DNA of 64,000 nt, from assembly GCA_008704415.1 (NCBI GenBank), contig VXIS01000003.1, positions 248,001 to 312,000 of the forward strand, in the 5' to 3' direction. Origin of the DNA: Sphaerosporella brunnea. Lineage: Eukaryota > Ascomycota > Pezizomycetes > Pezizales > Pyronemataceae. A program made the position numbers and the translations under genes. This document shows positions 31,346 to 42,354 of the stretch, in pieces (the stretch's first letter is position 1; every line of letters begins with the position of its first letter). The notes below the pieces were generated by a model. The model did not search any database, was not told the DNA's origin, and was given only the letters and a program-made list of their open reading frames with translations.

Positions 31346-33099
31346 GTTGCGGCGTGGCGCTAGTAAGCATGAAGCGAGTGGTGTGTAGGAAGGCTGACGG
31401 CGGAGGAGCTCTCCGCATGGATCTGCCAGTTCAAGCCGAACGGCGCGTTTTTGTAGCTGACATCATGGGCTTTTTCATATCGCACTGGTGGGAAGATCTT
31501 GTTGGCCGCAATGGGACTAATTGCCATCACTGTTGGAAGGGGGGAATGCCGAGCTCTCTGGCGCTGTGGATTAGACCGCCGGCCCAGACTAGGACTGGGC
31601 CTTCCCATTCAGTGACTGCTTAGGCGAAAAGGAGCGCGCATTTTTCTCACCGCTGCTTTGTGGAAGCAGCTACTGCACAGTGAGAAGCCGTAGCGACGTT
31701 GAGTGTACGTAGTGCCAACCATCATGCCCGCCTTCACGGAACTAACTAGTCATCAAGGGCCAGGGTAACAACCGCTTTTGACCCCGGGGTCCAAGTCAGA
31801 GTGAGGGTTGTGACACTCCTCCTTTCAGGCCGTCAACTGCGTTCCACACAGAGGAAAAAGAAACGAAGGATCTTGCTCCCCAGTTAACATGAACACACAT
31901 CACGTGCTTGCGGTTTCGCGAAGCTTCAATGGGAACGTCTGCAAGCTGTTCCTGAGTGGCAACGGGGACACAAAGCGCCAATTAGCCTACCTCACTACCT
32001 CTCGGTGGGAATGATGGCAGACATGTTAAGGGCGGGTTGCATTCTGGGAGTCTCTGCCAAGGTTGGTCATCGATCATAGATTCTGATAACGCACAACTGT
32101 CAGTCCAACAGCTGCACTGGTTTCGGTCTGCACTTCTTGAATGCAGAGGGTATGGAAAACCCCCTCGTGCAGGGTTATCGACTGTGCCTCATTGCCAAAA
32201 GGGTTGCCGATGTTACTTCGGTGGGTGCCACCTCGTAAGTGCACCCTCGCGGTACAAGAACTATACGGCGACTCGGACTCCATTGCCGTTGCGAGCACGA
32301 TATGTCTCCAAATACGTGAAGGTGGAAGTCAACATAGGGTTATCTCGATGCTGTTTACCACCGGCATCGGTCAGGAACAAGGCGTACAGGATTATCCTGC
32401 CAGGGATCCAAGCAGGGCTTCACAGCACCCCAACGTTACGGTCATGGGCTACTTGATAGCGGGCAAAGACCTCCACTGCATACTTCGTATCCTGTAGTCC
32501 TCGTCCCAATGTTGTATAAACAAGGCTCCCCATAGTAATGCCCGCCATCCGCTGTGTCACTGTCGGTGCTTTGTGATTCGATACATCGCCTTATTGCAGC
32601 TGTGCGATGCTGCCGGGTTGCCGGTCATGCCTCTCACCTACTTGGCATAGTGCGAGTCTTTCAGGTCAACTGACATAACTAACATCTACATCATATGTCT
32701 CTCTCTGTCTTGAGCTGACTTCGGAGCATTTGCCCTTCACACCGTGAATTCGACGCAATAACGTGGGAAGAGCGTTGTGATACTCATCGAGCAGTATGAG
32801 ATGTCACAAACGCGAGTGCTGATGATTGGGTGGAACATGGTCTGTGCGATCCACGTGGTGATCCTAATATCGATTCGAGATGCCTAGGTGGATGGCCGGA
32901 AGCACATACCCGCCTCTTGAGTCAAATGTCGTCTACCAAGAGCCCATCAGATCCCAAGCGAACGATTTATTATGACTCCCAGCTCGGTGTTTCAATCACG
33001 GGAGTAACTGCTCCAATTTCCAACTAATCACATGTAGAAGTTGAAATCCATCCCCATAATACCATAGAGTCAAAAGATACAACGCGGCCGACGCGGACT
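31346..33099. other. Stretch without a recognisable gene
   Basis: Several frames of 60-140 residues, for example plus 32037-32456, but no motif, promoter or repeat. A 7-bp hairpin (GGCCCAG pairing with CTGGGCC) lies near 31580. Confidence 0.4.
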
Positions 33100-34207
33100 G
33101 CTCACAACCGGCGTCGTGTCTCTTTTGTGCGAGGCGACTTCGTGGATGCAAGTGCCACCTTGTCGCTTCGGAGAATCCGTTTGGAAGCCAGATGGATTGC
33201 CACGCCAAATGACAACCCCGCCGGCAATTGCCCGACTGCGGCCATTGCCCCCCCGATGCCCCAGAGGCAGGTCACACCGACCCCGGAACTCCAGCAGTTC
33301 GTCAGGGCGAACGCTTTCGACGATACACTGATGCCCCCCCTCTCCCACACCACTCTGGCCATCAGGCTCGCCAGCGCCATCGCCGGACGCACTTGTGCGG
33401 ACGAGAGAACTTTGGTAGTCATCTGTGGCCCATGAGGCCCCATCATGATTGAATCGGAGGAGTCAGCTCCCTGGACGTGCACCAAGTGGCAAAACGTGCG
33501 GTACACACAGGTGGGTCTAGACCCGACGACGGCGGCTGGGTTTCTCCATCCTGGCCTGTAACCGCATCAGCTAGACCAATGGTCAAGCGACACTGTGCAT
33601 ATTTGCTGCAACAAGGAGGCCTACAATATAGAAGTCTTCGCTTTCACAGCCGGCCTCGAGCTTGCCGATCGACCAGTCCCTACGGGTAGCTCTGCCGCTA
33701 CACTCTGAGCAGTCATTGATGCATAGGCAGACCTTAAGAGGCTACGAGATGGGACTCGCGGCCCTGAATACTGGCTGCTATCAACGATTGCCAATGCGGC
33801 GACCATGCTCGTAGCCGCAGGTTGGAGGTGTGATTTTGGACATAAGGACGTTCTCGGAAAAGCACTTGCCAATCGCATCGTAAAAGAAGCCACCAAAGTC
33901 CGCGGCAACCACAGAAACGCGGCCTTCTCATGATCTCGCTCCCGCATAGCGCCAGGAAGCCCACCTAAGCTAAAAGACGAGACCGCGGCGTTTGGCTCAA
34001 CAAATGCTGCCGAAAAGAAATGCTAAAAACCACATACATGACACCAGCTCGATCCCGCAGCAGTTGCGTCACGCAAGGCCCTCGCCTACCGTTTCTATCA
34101 GCTCCAACTCGACAATGCCCCAATGCCTCCTTACCTGATGTGGACAAGCAGAAGAGACAGCGACGAGTGCTGGGTTTGCAAGAAGCGACCCGTGAAAACC
34201 AGGGAAC

Positions 34208-34246
34208 TCCTGTTCAGGTGTTTTTTACACTGGCAACGGGAGCATG
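34208..34246 (+). repeat. 39-bp direct repeat, left copy
   Basis: Thirty-nine bases from TCCTGTTCAGGTG to GGGAGCATG recur at 34896-34934 with one mismatch (G/A). Both are the same piece of LINE C-terminal coding sequence. Only the right copy continues into the expected LINE sequence. Confidence 0.92.
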
Positions 34247-34895
34247 TATGCTGGCACGGCCCGAGCGGCAGTCTGAGCGCCCTATGCACAGTGCTGGGAG
34301 GGCGGGTCACGGTGTCGTGGGTAGAAATCTCCTCTAGAAATATAATGTTCAAATTGGGGCATTTCATAGTATGCGGGCGTGGGTGAGGCAGACCACAGGT
34401 AAACAAAATCCATGGCATTTCAAAGGTTGGCCGTAGGAAACCAAAAACAAAAGAAAAAAAAAAAGCAAGGGGGACAAGAAACAAGACACGCGTCAAAAAA
34501 GTAAAGCATTAGTCAGAGTGGCAAAAACTCCACGGACACCCGCTGAGAAACCGGGGAATTGAACGCATGACCTTGTGCAATGTCATGGAACTCCACCACC
34601 CTTAGGCCAATGGGTTTTTTGTTGTCTAGCTTCCTTTTTTTAGGGGCATCAGGCGCACAGCGTGTGCTACCTCATGACTTTTGCTACCGCGTTTCAAAAA
34701 ACAAACATTTGTCTTTCACTGAAAGGTGCACATGGTATTGAAGCATGCTCACTGCCGAAAGACGGAAAAAAACTAGAAGCCATGCGCATATTTGTCAATG
34801 TATTCCCCCCGATCGCGCTGGCGGAAATCTGACCCCACCCGCAAACCCCACTGCGCTCTAACGAAGTGAAAGAGAATGCCTGACCACGTGACAGG
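34247..34895. mobile_element. Insertion of 649 bp inside LINE relic B
   Basis: The segment lies between the two 39-bp repeats and has no LINE coding sense. It contains an A-rich run (34440-34465) and, on the minus strand, tRNA-like internal promoter boxes. The flanking repeat would be an unusually long target duplication, or the trace of a local tandem duplication. Confidence 0.5.
34540..34618 (-). ncRNA. Possible tRNA-derived SINE head
   Basis: On the minus strand TGGCCTAAGGGTGG resembles an RNA polymerase III A box (TRGCNNAGYGG) and GCGTTCAATTCCC resembles a B box (GGTTCRANTCC). They are separated by about 31 bases, the spacing of a tRNA. The flanking arms do not pair as a tRNA T-stem, so this is not an intact tRNA gene. 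A SINE derived from a tRNA is the best reading. Confidence 0.4.
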
Positions 34896-34934
34896 TCCTG
34901 TTCAGGTGTTTTTTACACTGGCAACGGGAACATG
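34896..34934 (+). repeat. 39-bp direct repeat, right copy
   Basis: Second copy of 34208-34246, one mismatch. It continues into LINE coding sequence. Confidence 0.92.
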
Positions 34935-35080
34935 CAGCTTTATGGAAGGCCGGTGGGGTTGCCACGCACAGGAGGAGGTGGAAGGAAAAGGGCCTCTACC
35001 CCGAGCAAGGTACTGTTGGTAGACCAGCATTGTACCAATGCCGTGCGTTATTTCCTTGAGTGCACGAACGTCGGGGCTTG

Positions 35081-37023
35081 GCCTGCAAAGACCTAATATG
35101 GTTTTACTCTAATGGTATCAAGGCGGTTGGGGTAAACACTCTACCGGGTGCAGCGCCCATCTTCGGCTGTAATGGGTGTTACCACGATGCTGCGTTGCGT
35201 TTGTAAAGGTTTTCGTATCTGAAACGGTCATGGGGTCAATCATGGGAGTCAATAAATAGCACAGGGGGTGGGAGCCGTCCTGCGTTTAGCAACATTGTAT
35301 TTGGCGGCGAGACAAGATTAGATCGCATCGAAATAGGGCGGCGGGAGGTCAACGAATGGGAGTGATGACCGTGGCGACAATGGATCATGATGACGATGAT
35401 GGCCACGTTCACGATGGTAGTCAACGCACTGGCATTTCAAAATAATGGACGAAATGACAACATTTTCTCCAGCGAGTGTGATGCCAGCCCATGAGTTTTT
35501 CTTTCGTTGGCGTTTACCCAGAAAACAAAGGTTTCAGTAACCCAATATACATCTCAGGCCCTACCTGCAAGCGCAGTACCTTTACCTGTCCAGAGGGGCC
35601 ATCCTAGAGGTCATAATCATGCTCGATATATCCTTGCTGGCCGATGAACTGATAAATATTGAAGCAAAACCGCCTATCCTTCACTCCCATATCGCACTGC
35701 CACACAATGCGTCTGACGGCGCCGAAGCCTGTGCCACTTAGCTGGAGACTGTTGACCTTGAAGTGGCTATCTTTCAAGCGCTAAAGATAGTGAACTCACA
35801 GTCGCAGCACTGAACGACGCACGGGCAAAACCGCGGTCTCCTGCACCGGCTGCGCCTGTAATCCCTGCAATGGGGGCTCAGTTGACCAGCAGTGGTAAGT
35901 GTCTTGGCCGTCTGCATCGTCGCTGTTTTGACGGCGTTCGATCTGAACATACTTCCCCTTGTCATGGCATACCCCAGGCAACGTCAACCGTATCGAACCG
36001 TATGGCGAACCGCAAACATTGGAGCCAGCATAGTGGGCATTGAACATGATGGGTGGGACAAAGTGTGCCGGCGGCACACGAAACTTTCGATGGACACTGG
36101 GTGGGTGACAGGTATTGCACCAAGATCAGGGTGGGAGAACATTGTTGAGTGCTTGAGACCACGCTGGTTTGAGTGACCGCTTTCGCTATTGAGTATACCG
36201 TTCAACATATCAAATCCAGATCATGCACACCTTGCAAGACGCGCAGATGCATAATGCCAAGGAATGGCGAACGTGCCCGCTGCTGCTAGCACGGGCTTGC
36301 GACCAAAAGGCGTCGTTCCAGATTTCTGTTGTTCTTGTTGCCGGAATGAGGATTTCAGTCCCACAGTGATATATCTATTTCATCTTTCCTCGTAGTGACC
36401 GATAATATACGATCTCCCCATAGCACTGCCGGAAAGCTCGTCCGGCAATACTGACAGAAACTTCCCTCGCTGTGCCTGTGCTGTGCAGATACGATATCCT
36501 GTCATGCTTGATGCGGTGTGTTGTTTTCGAACGCAATATGTTGCCCCCCCTTCCCCGTGGGCACGCATACCTGCTGCGTAGTATGATCTTATGTTTCGAG
36601 GCAATGTGGCTACACGCCCTATAGTCGTGTGCGTGATCAGTCGTGGCGCAAGGGTTGATGGGGATCGGGATCCCGACTGCGAACTGCGTGGCGATTGCGT
36701 TGGGGATTGGAACAGCTACGGGTGCTAGGGATCAGGATGGGGACCACGGCTGAGCCGTTGCGCAATGATCTACCAATACGTATCCCGCGCACAAACCTGA
36801 GGCGATCGGATAGTCACTCATTATGAGGAGCGGTTGAAACGAAATGAGCACATCGACCCGCGTACAGGCCACATTCCTTCTCCACAGCTCGACCGCTTCC
36901 TTGCACGCTGGCAGCTGGAGATTGGCCAGCAATGTAGATTACCTCGCCGATAGCATGCGAAGAGGCCACGCCATGGCTTTGCAGTAACATCAGAGATGGA
37001 CAAGAACCACAGCGTACGACGGC
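35081..37023. other. Stretch without a recognisable gene
   Basis: Only short frames. 36655-36745 has a few hexamer-like words (GATGGGGATCGGGATC) but is too short to call an array. Confidence 0.4.
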
Positions 37024-37296
37024 GTGCCAGGCGGTTCGCGGGATGTGATTTTGGAGACGCTGATGGACGTGCGACACGCGCAGCGGGTGGCGTCAAACGA
37101 GCATCAATTTGTGTTGCGGCTGGCAATTCGGTACTTCCGATTTCGCAAGCACACGGGGCAGACCTCCAGGAATGTACTGCCCCCGGTTGCCCGCAGCTGT
37201 GAAGTGATTCCCCCAGCACCGGAAATCCCCGCGTGCATAGTGTCGCCGGCGAAAGCAGTTGCTGCAGCCCAGATGCCTGCCGGCTGCATCGCGTGA
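37024..37296 (+). other. Open frame of 90 residues, possibly coding
   Basis: It reads SRDVILETLMDVRHAQRVAS, then NEHQFVLRLAIRYFRFRKHT, which has helix-like, protein-like composition. No splice sites, promoter or family were recognised. Confidence 0.25.
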
Positions 37297-38449
37297 TACA
37301 ACTTGGCCGAGAGGAGGATGCAGCTGGAGGGAAGCCAGCCCCTACGGTCATCGTCATCTGGGACGACGAGGAGGAGGAGTAGTTGCGGACCGGACAGGCG
37401 TCACGTCTGCGCGGTACCGGCTCTTCATTTTCTTGATTGACCGAAGCTGAGTCTGCGATTGGCGAAGCTAAACTGTAGTTCCCTGAGCGTGGTTAGATTT
37501 CATCGTACCAAGCTAGACCCACCTACGGCCAAATAGATGGAGGCTTTCGTAACCGCCGCCGACTGACTCGACGCGTTTACAGCCCCCGCCCGGTATTGGT
37601 GCGTCGATATCGCACATGTGCTCGGTGCCGTCCACGCCAAATATTCTGGCACCGAACGACCACCCTGCCGACATTCCGGCTGGGCTTGCGTGGAGAGCAC
37701 ATAGAACATTCATACGCGCCGGTCAATTCCGCCGATCGCCTTCTTGGCACAATAGAAACACGGTGCAACATTCAGTGGTGGGCTGACTCTGACCTCGCTC
37801 AGCTGTTGGGGAATGGAAGGATTATTTGCATGCAGCGCTGGCGAACTGTATGGTTAGGGTTGCGCATTGCACGGTAATTTTTTTTGCAGATACTGGCTCA
37901 GTGTGAGAGCGATTGCGGAAGGACTTATAGCAGCACGGTTGCAGCAGGTAAAGCGAGGATGCTGGAGGAGTATACGATTACAGCGTGTGGATGGTGCCGG
38001 TAAACAATCTGCATTCTTGCCCTACCCATGTCTTCACCCCATCTTCCCGGGCCTCTCTTGGCAGACCACTGGCTCCAGCTCCCTGATAGCCTTGATCTTG
38101 ACAGCAGTTCTCTTTCCTACGGCAGGCCATATCAACTGCCAGCCCCACACGCCGCACCGTGCCAGCTTCAGCTCCACCTCGTGTGCCGAAAGTCGCGAAT
38201 GACCCTTCTCGCCTGGAAGAAGAGAAAAGGTTGAGGGCGACAACCAATGCCGGCTCGATGTGTGTCTATGCCCTACATCAAGCAGCAACACAGCAGAATG
38301 CGATAGCTTCATCTTCGTCTTCCCGGATAATCTCAGCTTCTTTGGAGGTCTGTTGAAACTGTGTGCTTTATGTCCTTCGACAGACCGGCCTGCCGCTCCC
38401 ACAATTCCGCGTCACACCCCCCCCCCCCCTCCGTGTCGGAACCCAGGTT
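37297..38449. other. Stretch without a recognisable gene
   Basis: Short frames only. It ends in a C homopolymer (about 38416-38430) just before the hexamer array. Confidence 0.4.
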
Positions 38450-39600
38450 GAATCAATAGCCACGCACATCGTGATCACTATTGCTAGCAGGCGGCGCCAT
38501 CCCCATTGCTATCACCATCCTCATCCCATCGCCGTCGGCATTTCCTGGCCATCCCCACCGCCATCTGCAGCGAGATGGCTATCGTCATCCCAATCGCCAC
38601 TGCCGCCGCCCTTGTGGTTCCCATGTCAGTCACCATCGCCGTGACTGTCGCAATGCCTATGACTGCACCCGTTGCCGTCAATGTCGCCATCCCCAGACCC
38701 AGTTGCATTCCAATCCCCACCGCGGTCGCCATCTCAATGCATATCGACACGGCCATCGCAGTCACTGGAGCCAGCAGCATTGCAAAGTGCGGATGGCATA
38801 CCCATCCTGATCCCCATTCCGATCACCGTAGCGATGGTGATCCCCATCTTCATCGCCGTGCCGACGTCTGTTGACCGTGAATCAGCGTCGCTATCGAGAT
38901 CCCTAGCACCAGCTATTCCGCTGTCCACAACACATCCGTATCTCCACCACAATTGCAACAGCCGTTGGCGTCCCTCTCGGCATCGCTACCCCCTGCACGA
39001 TCCCGACCGCCAACGACATCGGCATCCCCAGCTCGTGCCAATCGCGAGTGCCATCAGCAGTAGCATTCCCACTCCGATACTATGGTCGTGCCTATCCCCA
39101 CCGCCGTCGCCGTGACCATGCCCTCATCCAGACCGCTGTCCCGGTCCGGATCGCGATCGCAATCTCAATCCCCCATCGGTATTCCGGTCAGAATTGTGTG
39201 GCCATCGCCATCGAGGGCGGTCATAGCGACTGCCATCGCTGTCGCACTCCCCATCGCTATCCACAGCGCCATCGAGTACACACATTGCGATCCGCTTCCA
39301 GATACTCATCCCCATCCTCATCCCCATCGCTGTTGTTGTCGGCATCCTCGTCGCCACAGACGTGCCTATCGCTAGACCCCATCGCCCGCATTATTCGTAT
39401 GTTATCACTATCGCTAGCCGGCATCGGCTTCGCCATTCCCATCCATATGACAAGTGCCGTCCCAGTCCCATTGTCATTGCTATTCCAATCGCTATCAGTA
39501 TCCCGAGCCCTATTTGAAGTGCTATCCTGTTACCGTCAGCACAGGCGTCCTGATTGCTATCATTATTGAAGCCCCTATCCCTGTTCCCATCCCAATATAA
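38450..39600 (+). repeat. Degenerate hexanucleotide array 4
   Basis: About 1.15 kb of CATCGC/CATCCC-type hexamers with unique interruptions, C-rich strand plus. Open frames up to 173 residues result from the absence of stops in the repeat. No copy of the F1 leader could be recognised at its left edge. Confidence 0.8.
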
Positions 39601-40069
39601 AGTGCGAACGGGGATGTTTACATGCGCAGGCCCCCTGACGCAAACGCTCTAAAGGACCTGCTGTAGAAAGAATCACTTGGAGGTGATGTGAGAGAACAAT
39701 TCTGCGAGCCCATTATTGACCTGCGAGTGCGCGAACGATGAGGTTGATCTCCGCTGACATACTGAATATGACGAGGATTTTCGCCTACATGCTCCGATAT
39801 CTAAAGCCGGATATCGAAACATACCAGAGTGTGCTGAGACGAGACATGATAATACCAATCGACCGGCAGGAAAGTGCCATACCGTTGAGCCCACAGCGAT
39901 ACTGCATTCCACCACCCACTGTGGGAAATAATGTGAGGAACAAGCTACAAGACCACTGGAAATAGAACAGGTGAAATATTAGCTGGAAGGTGATCAGAGA
40001 AATGAATGATTCGCCACGGTAGTTTGACATTGCGCGATGCGGTGATGACCGACAATCGACTATCGTACC
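39601..40069. other. Stretch without a recognisable gene
   Basis: Separates two hexamer arrays. No motif, leader match or promoter seen. Confidence 0.45.
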
Positions 40070-40375
40070 CACCTTACACCCCATCATCGCCGTCCCCATC
40101 GCCATTGTCGGCGATATCTTTATCCACATGCATATTTCCACCGGAATACTCGTGGCTACGATCACCACCACCACTGTCCCGATCCCTATGCAAATCACGA
40201 TGCTGATGCTAATGCCCATCACCGTCGCGGTCCCCATCCGCTTCCCCACCGATGTCTCAATAGCTATCCCACTCGCTGGTACTCAGCCTATCCCGATCGC
40301 CACCGCCATCCATATACGCCTCATCACGATCGCTATCCAGCATTGCCGTCACCATGCGCAATAACGATCGGTGAT
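40070..40375 (+). repeat. Degenerate hexanucleotide array 5
   Basis: About 300 bp of the same C-rich hexamer type, with Ile-rich open frames on the plus strand. Confidence 0.7.
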
Positions 40376-40549
40376 CAACACACACTCCTACCTTTTCCGT
40401 GCAGTGACGTTTCCAGCATCTGCGCAACCATCGTCGTTTCCAGGTGTCTGGGTATTGTGAACGTCGAACCAAATGCTGGTGCAGCAGGGAAACCGCTGCT
40501 TAGCACTCATCGGATCAACGGTGTTCTGCCATATGTGTTAGCCACCCGT

Positions 40550-41330
40550 CCCGTTTGCCACGTCTGTTTGGTCCGGAACCCGTCAAAGTAAAGGCAGGTT
40601 CAACGTCGTATGTGGGCACCGCTGTACCGAATGTAAGGATCGCATATCACCAGCGGTGAGGGCGGTTGATATGTGAATGCGGCGTCTCCACGATGAAAAA
40701 ATCGTGCAACTGCGGTTTCGACCACTATCGTTCTGCATTCGCTTCGTGCCGCAGGTGAGGAATGCCAAGCAAGTGGGTGGCGGGCGCCGATCATTGTTCC
40801 TTTCACCAGCGTGAAGAGTGCGTGTTTGTGGAACAAGACGTGCTTCTTCCGCGAGTACGTGCCGATCCACCAGCTGGCGTGTTTCGTGACGCTGTGCGTG
40901 CGGCACAATCCACAATCGCAAGCTATGCGCAAATCAGCAGTTCTCGCAACCTGCGCGTTTGGGGAAAACCGGTTCCTTCCGGACCAACCTTGAGCTCGCT
41001 CCGGGCTCGAGAAGAGACTGCGATTTTCGTGAGCAAATCCATCCAACCGATTCCCCTTGCCACCCTACCAGTCGCCACTCATACGGCGACGCTGTCACTC
41101 CGCGGGATGCGTTTCTTTTCCTCCGATGTGCCCACCTGCACCGGCCGCTCGTTCACACAGCTCCCTGAATCTCTGAGATGTTGGACAGAACTAGCAGTCT
41201 ACCCCCCCACCAATACTGAGGGGATTTCACTTGCTCTTGAAAACCCCAAGTGTCCAACTGTCAGGATCTCAATTCCCTTACCGCCCCCGTTCCCGCGAAA
41301 TCAACCGCAGGGTAAGAAACCTCCCCGCTG
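40550..41330 (+). pseudogene. Cys-rich region, possible RING-like relic
   Basis: At 40549 a frame reads VCHVCLVRNPSK and, one frame over from 40594, GRFNVVCGHRCTECKDR. Together the Cys/His order is C-x2-C, then C-G-H-x-C-x2-C, like the first half of a RING finger lacking one residue. The second metal ligand set is not clear. A further Cys-rich plus frame follows at 40811-40993. Stops and frame changes make this decayed at best. A chance pattern is a serious alternative. Confidence 0.25.
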
Positions 41331-41449
41331 ATCGTAGCGGTGTGGCTGGGAAAGTGATGCACTTCGCATGATTTCAGCTCACACCGTATAACTCTTTCGC
41401 ACTGCACACAGGAGTGACGATTCGAGACTGAGTGATGGGTGCATAGCGC

Positions 41450-41543
41450 GGGAGATTGATAACCCAGATTGATAACCGACACTTGGGGAGATTGATAACA
41501 GACACTGGGGGAGATTGATAACCCACAGGGGGAGATTGATGAG
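41450..41543 (+). repeat. Short tandem repeat, GGGGAGATTGATAAC type
   Basis: Five occurrences of the core GATTGATAA or GATTGATGA, mostly in units of 21-23 bp (GGGAGATTGATAAC plus CCACAG, AGACACTG or CGACACTTG). The unit lengths are uneven. Confidence 0.8.
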
Positions 41544-41559
41544 ATTCCTCACGCCCTGT

Positions 41560-41700
41560 CCCCACTCCCACCCCCACCGATATCGCTTGCCATCGCAACC
41601 GCCACCGCCGTAGCCGTTTCCATCTCCATCGCCACCTACAGGAATATCTGCATCCCCATCCCCATAGCAATCGCAATCCCCATTGCCGCGCGATCACCAT
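41560..41700 (+). repeat. Degenerate hexanucleotide array 6 (short)
   Basis: About 140 bp with CCACCGATATCGC, CATCGCAACCGCCACC and CATCCCCATCCCC words. Confidence 0.6.
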
Positions 41701-42346
41701 CACAAGAAATGCCACCTATACCGGGGCCGCGCGGCCAATTCCCGGCGAGCTGGGATCTCATCCGTTGGTTATCGTGTGAATGCACAACGCGCGGCGCGGC
41801 GGAGCGCCCACGACAGGTTGGCACGATCCGGCAGGTCACCTGGAACATGCCTATGTTGGGGGTGGATAACTGCACGACTTCTGAAAAACACCTACGGCAG
41901 CGTACCAGCGATCACTGAACGCCGGAGTCAGCGGTTATACCGGTAGGTATATCATTTCTGGTCGTCGCTAGGTGGGTGGGTGGTTATGAGTTGAGTGTAA
42001 CAGGATCTGCAACAATGGGTACCTTCAAATCTTGAGTTGGCGGTGATCATCAGCTCCTCCGGATTGCAGGAGGTCATGCGGCCGCATGTACGCGCTTGAC
42101 AGCCTACATTCGCGTTCAGCAACCAAATCTCACTCAAAAGTCCGGCCTGCCCATTGTGTTAACTGCAATGACCGCGCTGGGAAAATGGCTTCTAAACCTC
42201 CCCTGCCTAGCTCAGCAAGCGCACGGGTGTTTTCCCTGGTACCGTGGAACATCGACGTGTTACAGCATTGCGAAGTCTCCTGCTCCGCTCCACCCCGGTC
42301 GCCTCTCGTCGGCGGCAGCGTCTAGCTATGTGAGCCGGTTCAGGGT
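41701..42346. other. Stretch without a recognisable gene
   Basis: Upstream flank of the long-TIR element. Short frames only. Confidence 0.45.
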
Positions 42347-42354
42347 GCACAACT

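Larger units (their letters stand above)
33100..35080 (+). mobile_element. LINE relic B, 3' half, interrupted
   Basis: 33127-33435 aligns with LINE A downstream of the RT (FVDASATLSLRRIRLEARW against LTDSSSVLTHRKRRFAARL). An RNase H region follows at about 33625-33900: IEVFAFTAGLELADRP, IDA, LKRLRDGTRGPEYWLLSTIA, FGHKDVLG. The C-terminal Cys/His region lies at 34095-34245 (FYQLQLDNAPMPPYLMW; CWVCKKRPVKTRELLFRCFL). It is then broken by 649 bp and resumes at 34896 (LHWQREHAALWKAGGVAT), fading near 35080. Stops and shifts are many. Confidence 0.7.

Noticed and set aside
34540..34618. Intact tRNA gene
   Set aside because: A- and B-box-like words are present but the T-stem and acceptor stem do not pair, so only a tRNA-derived sequence is possible.
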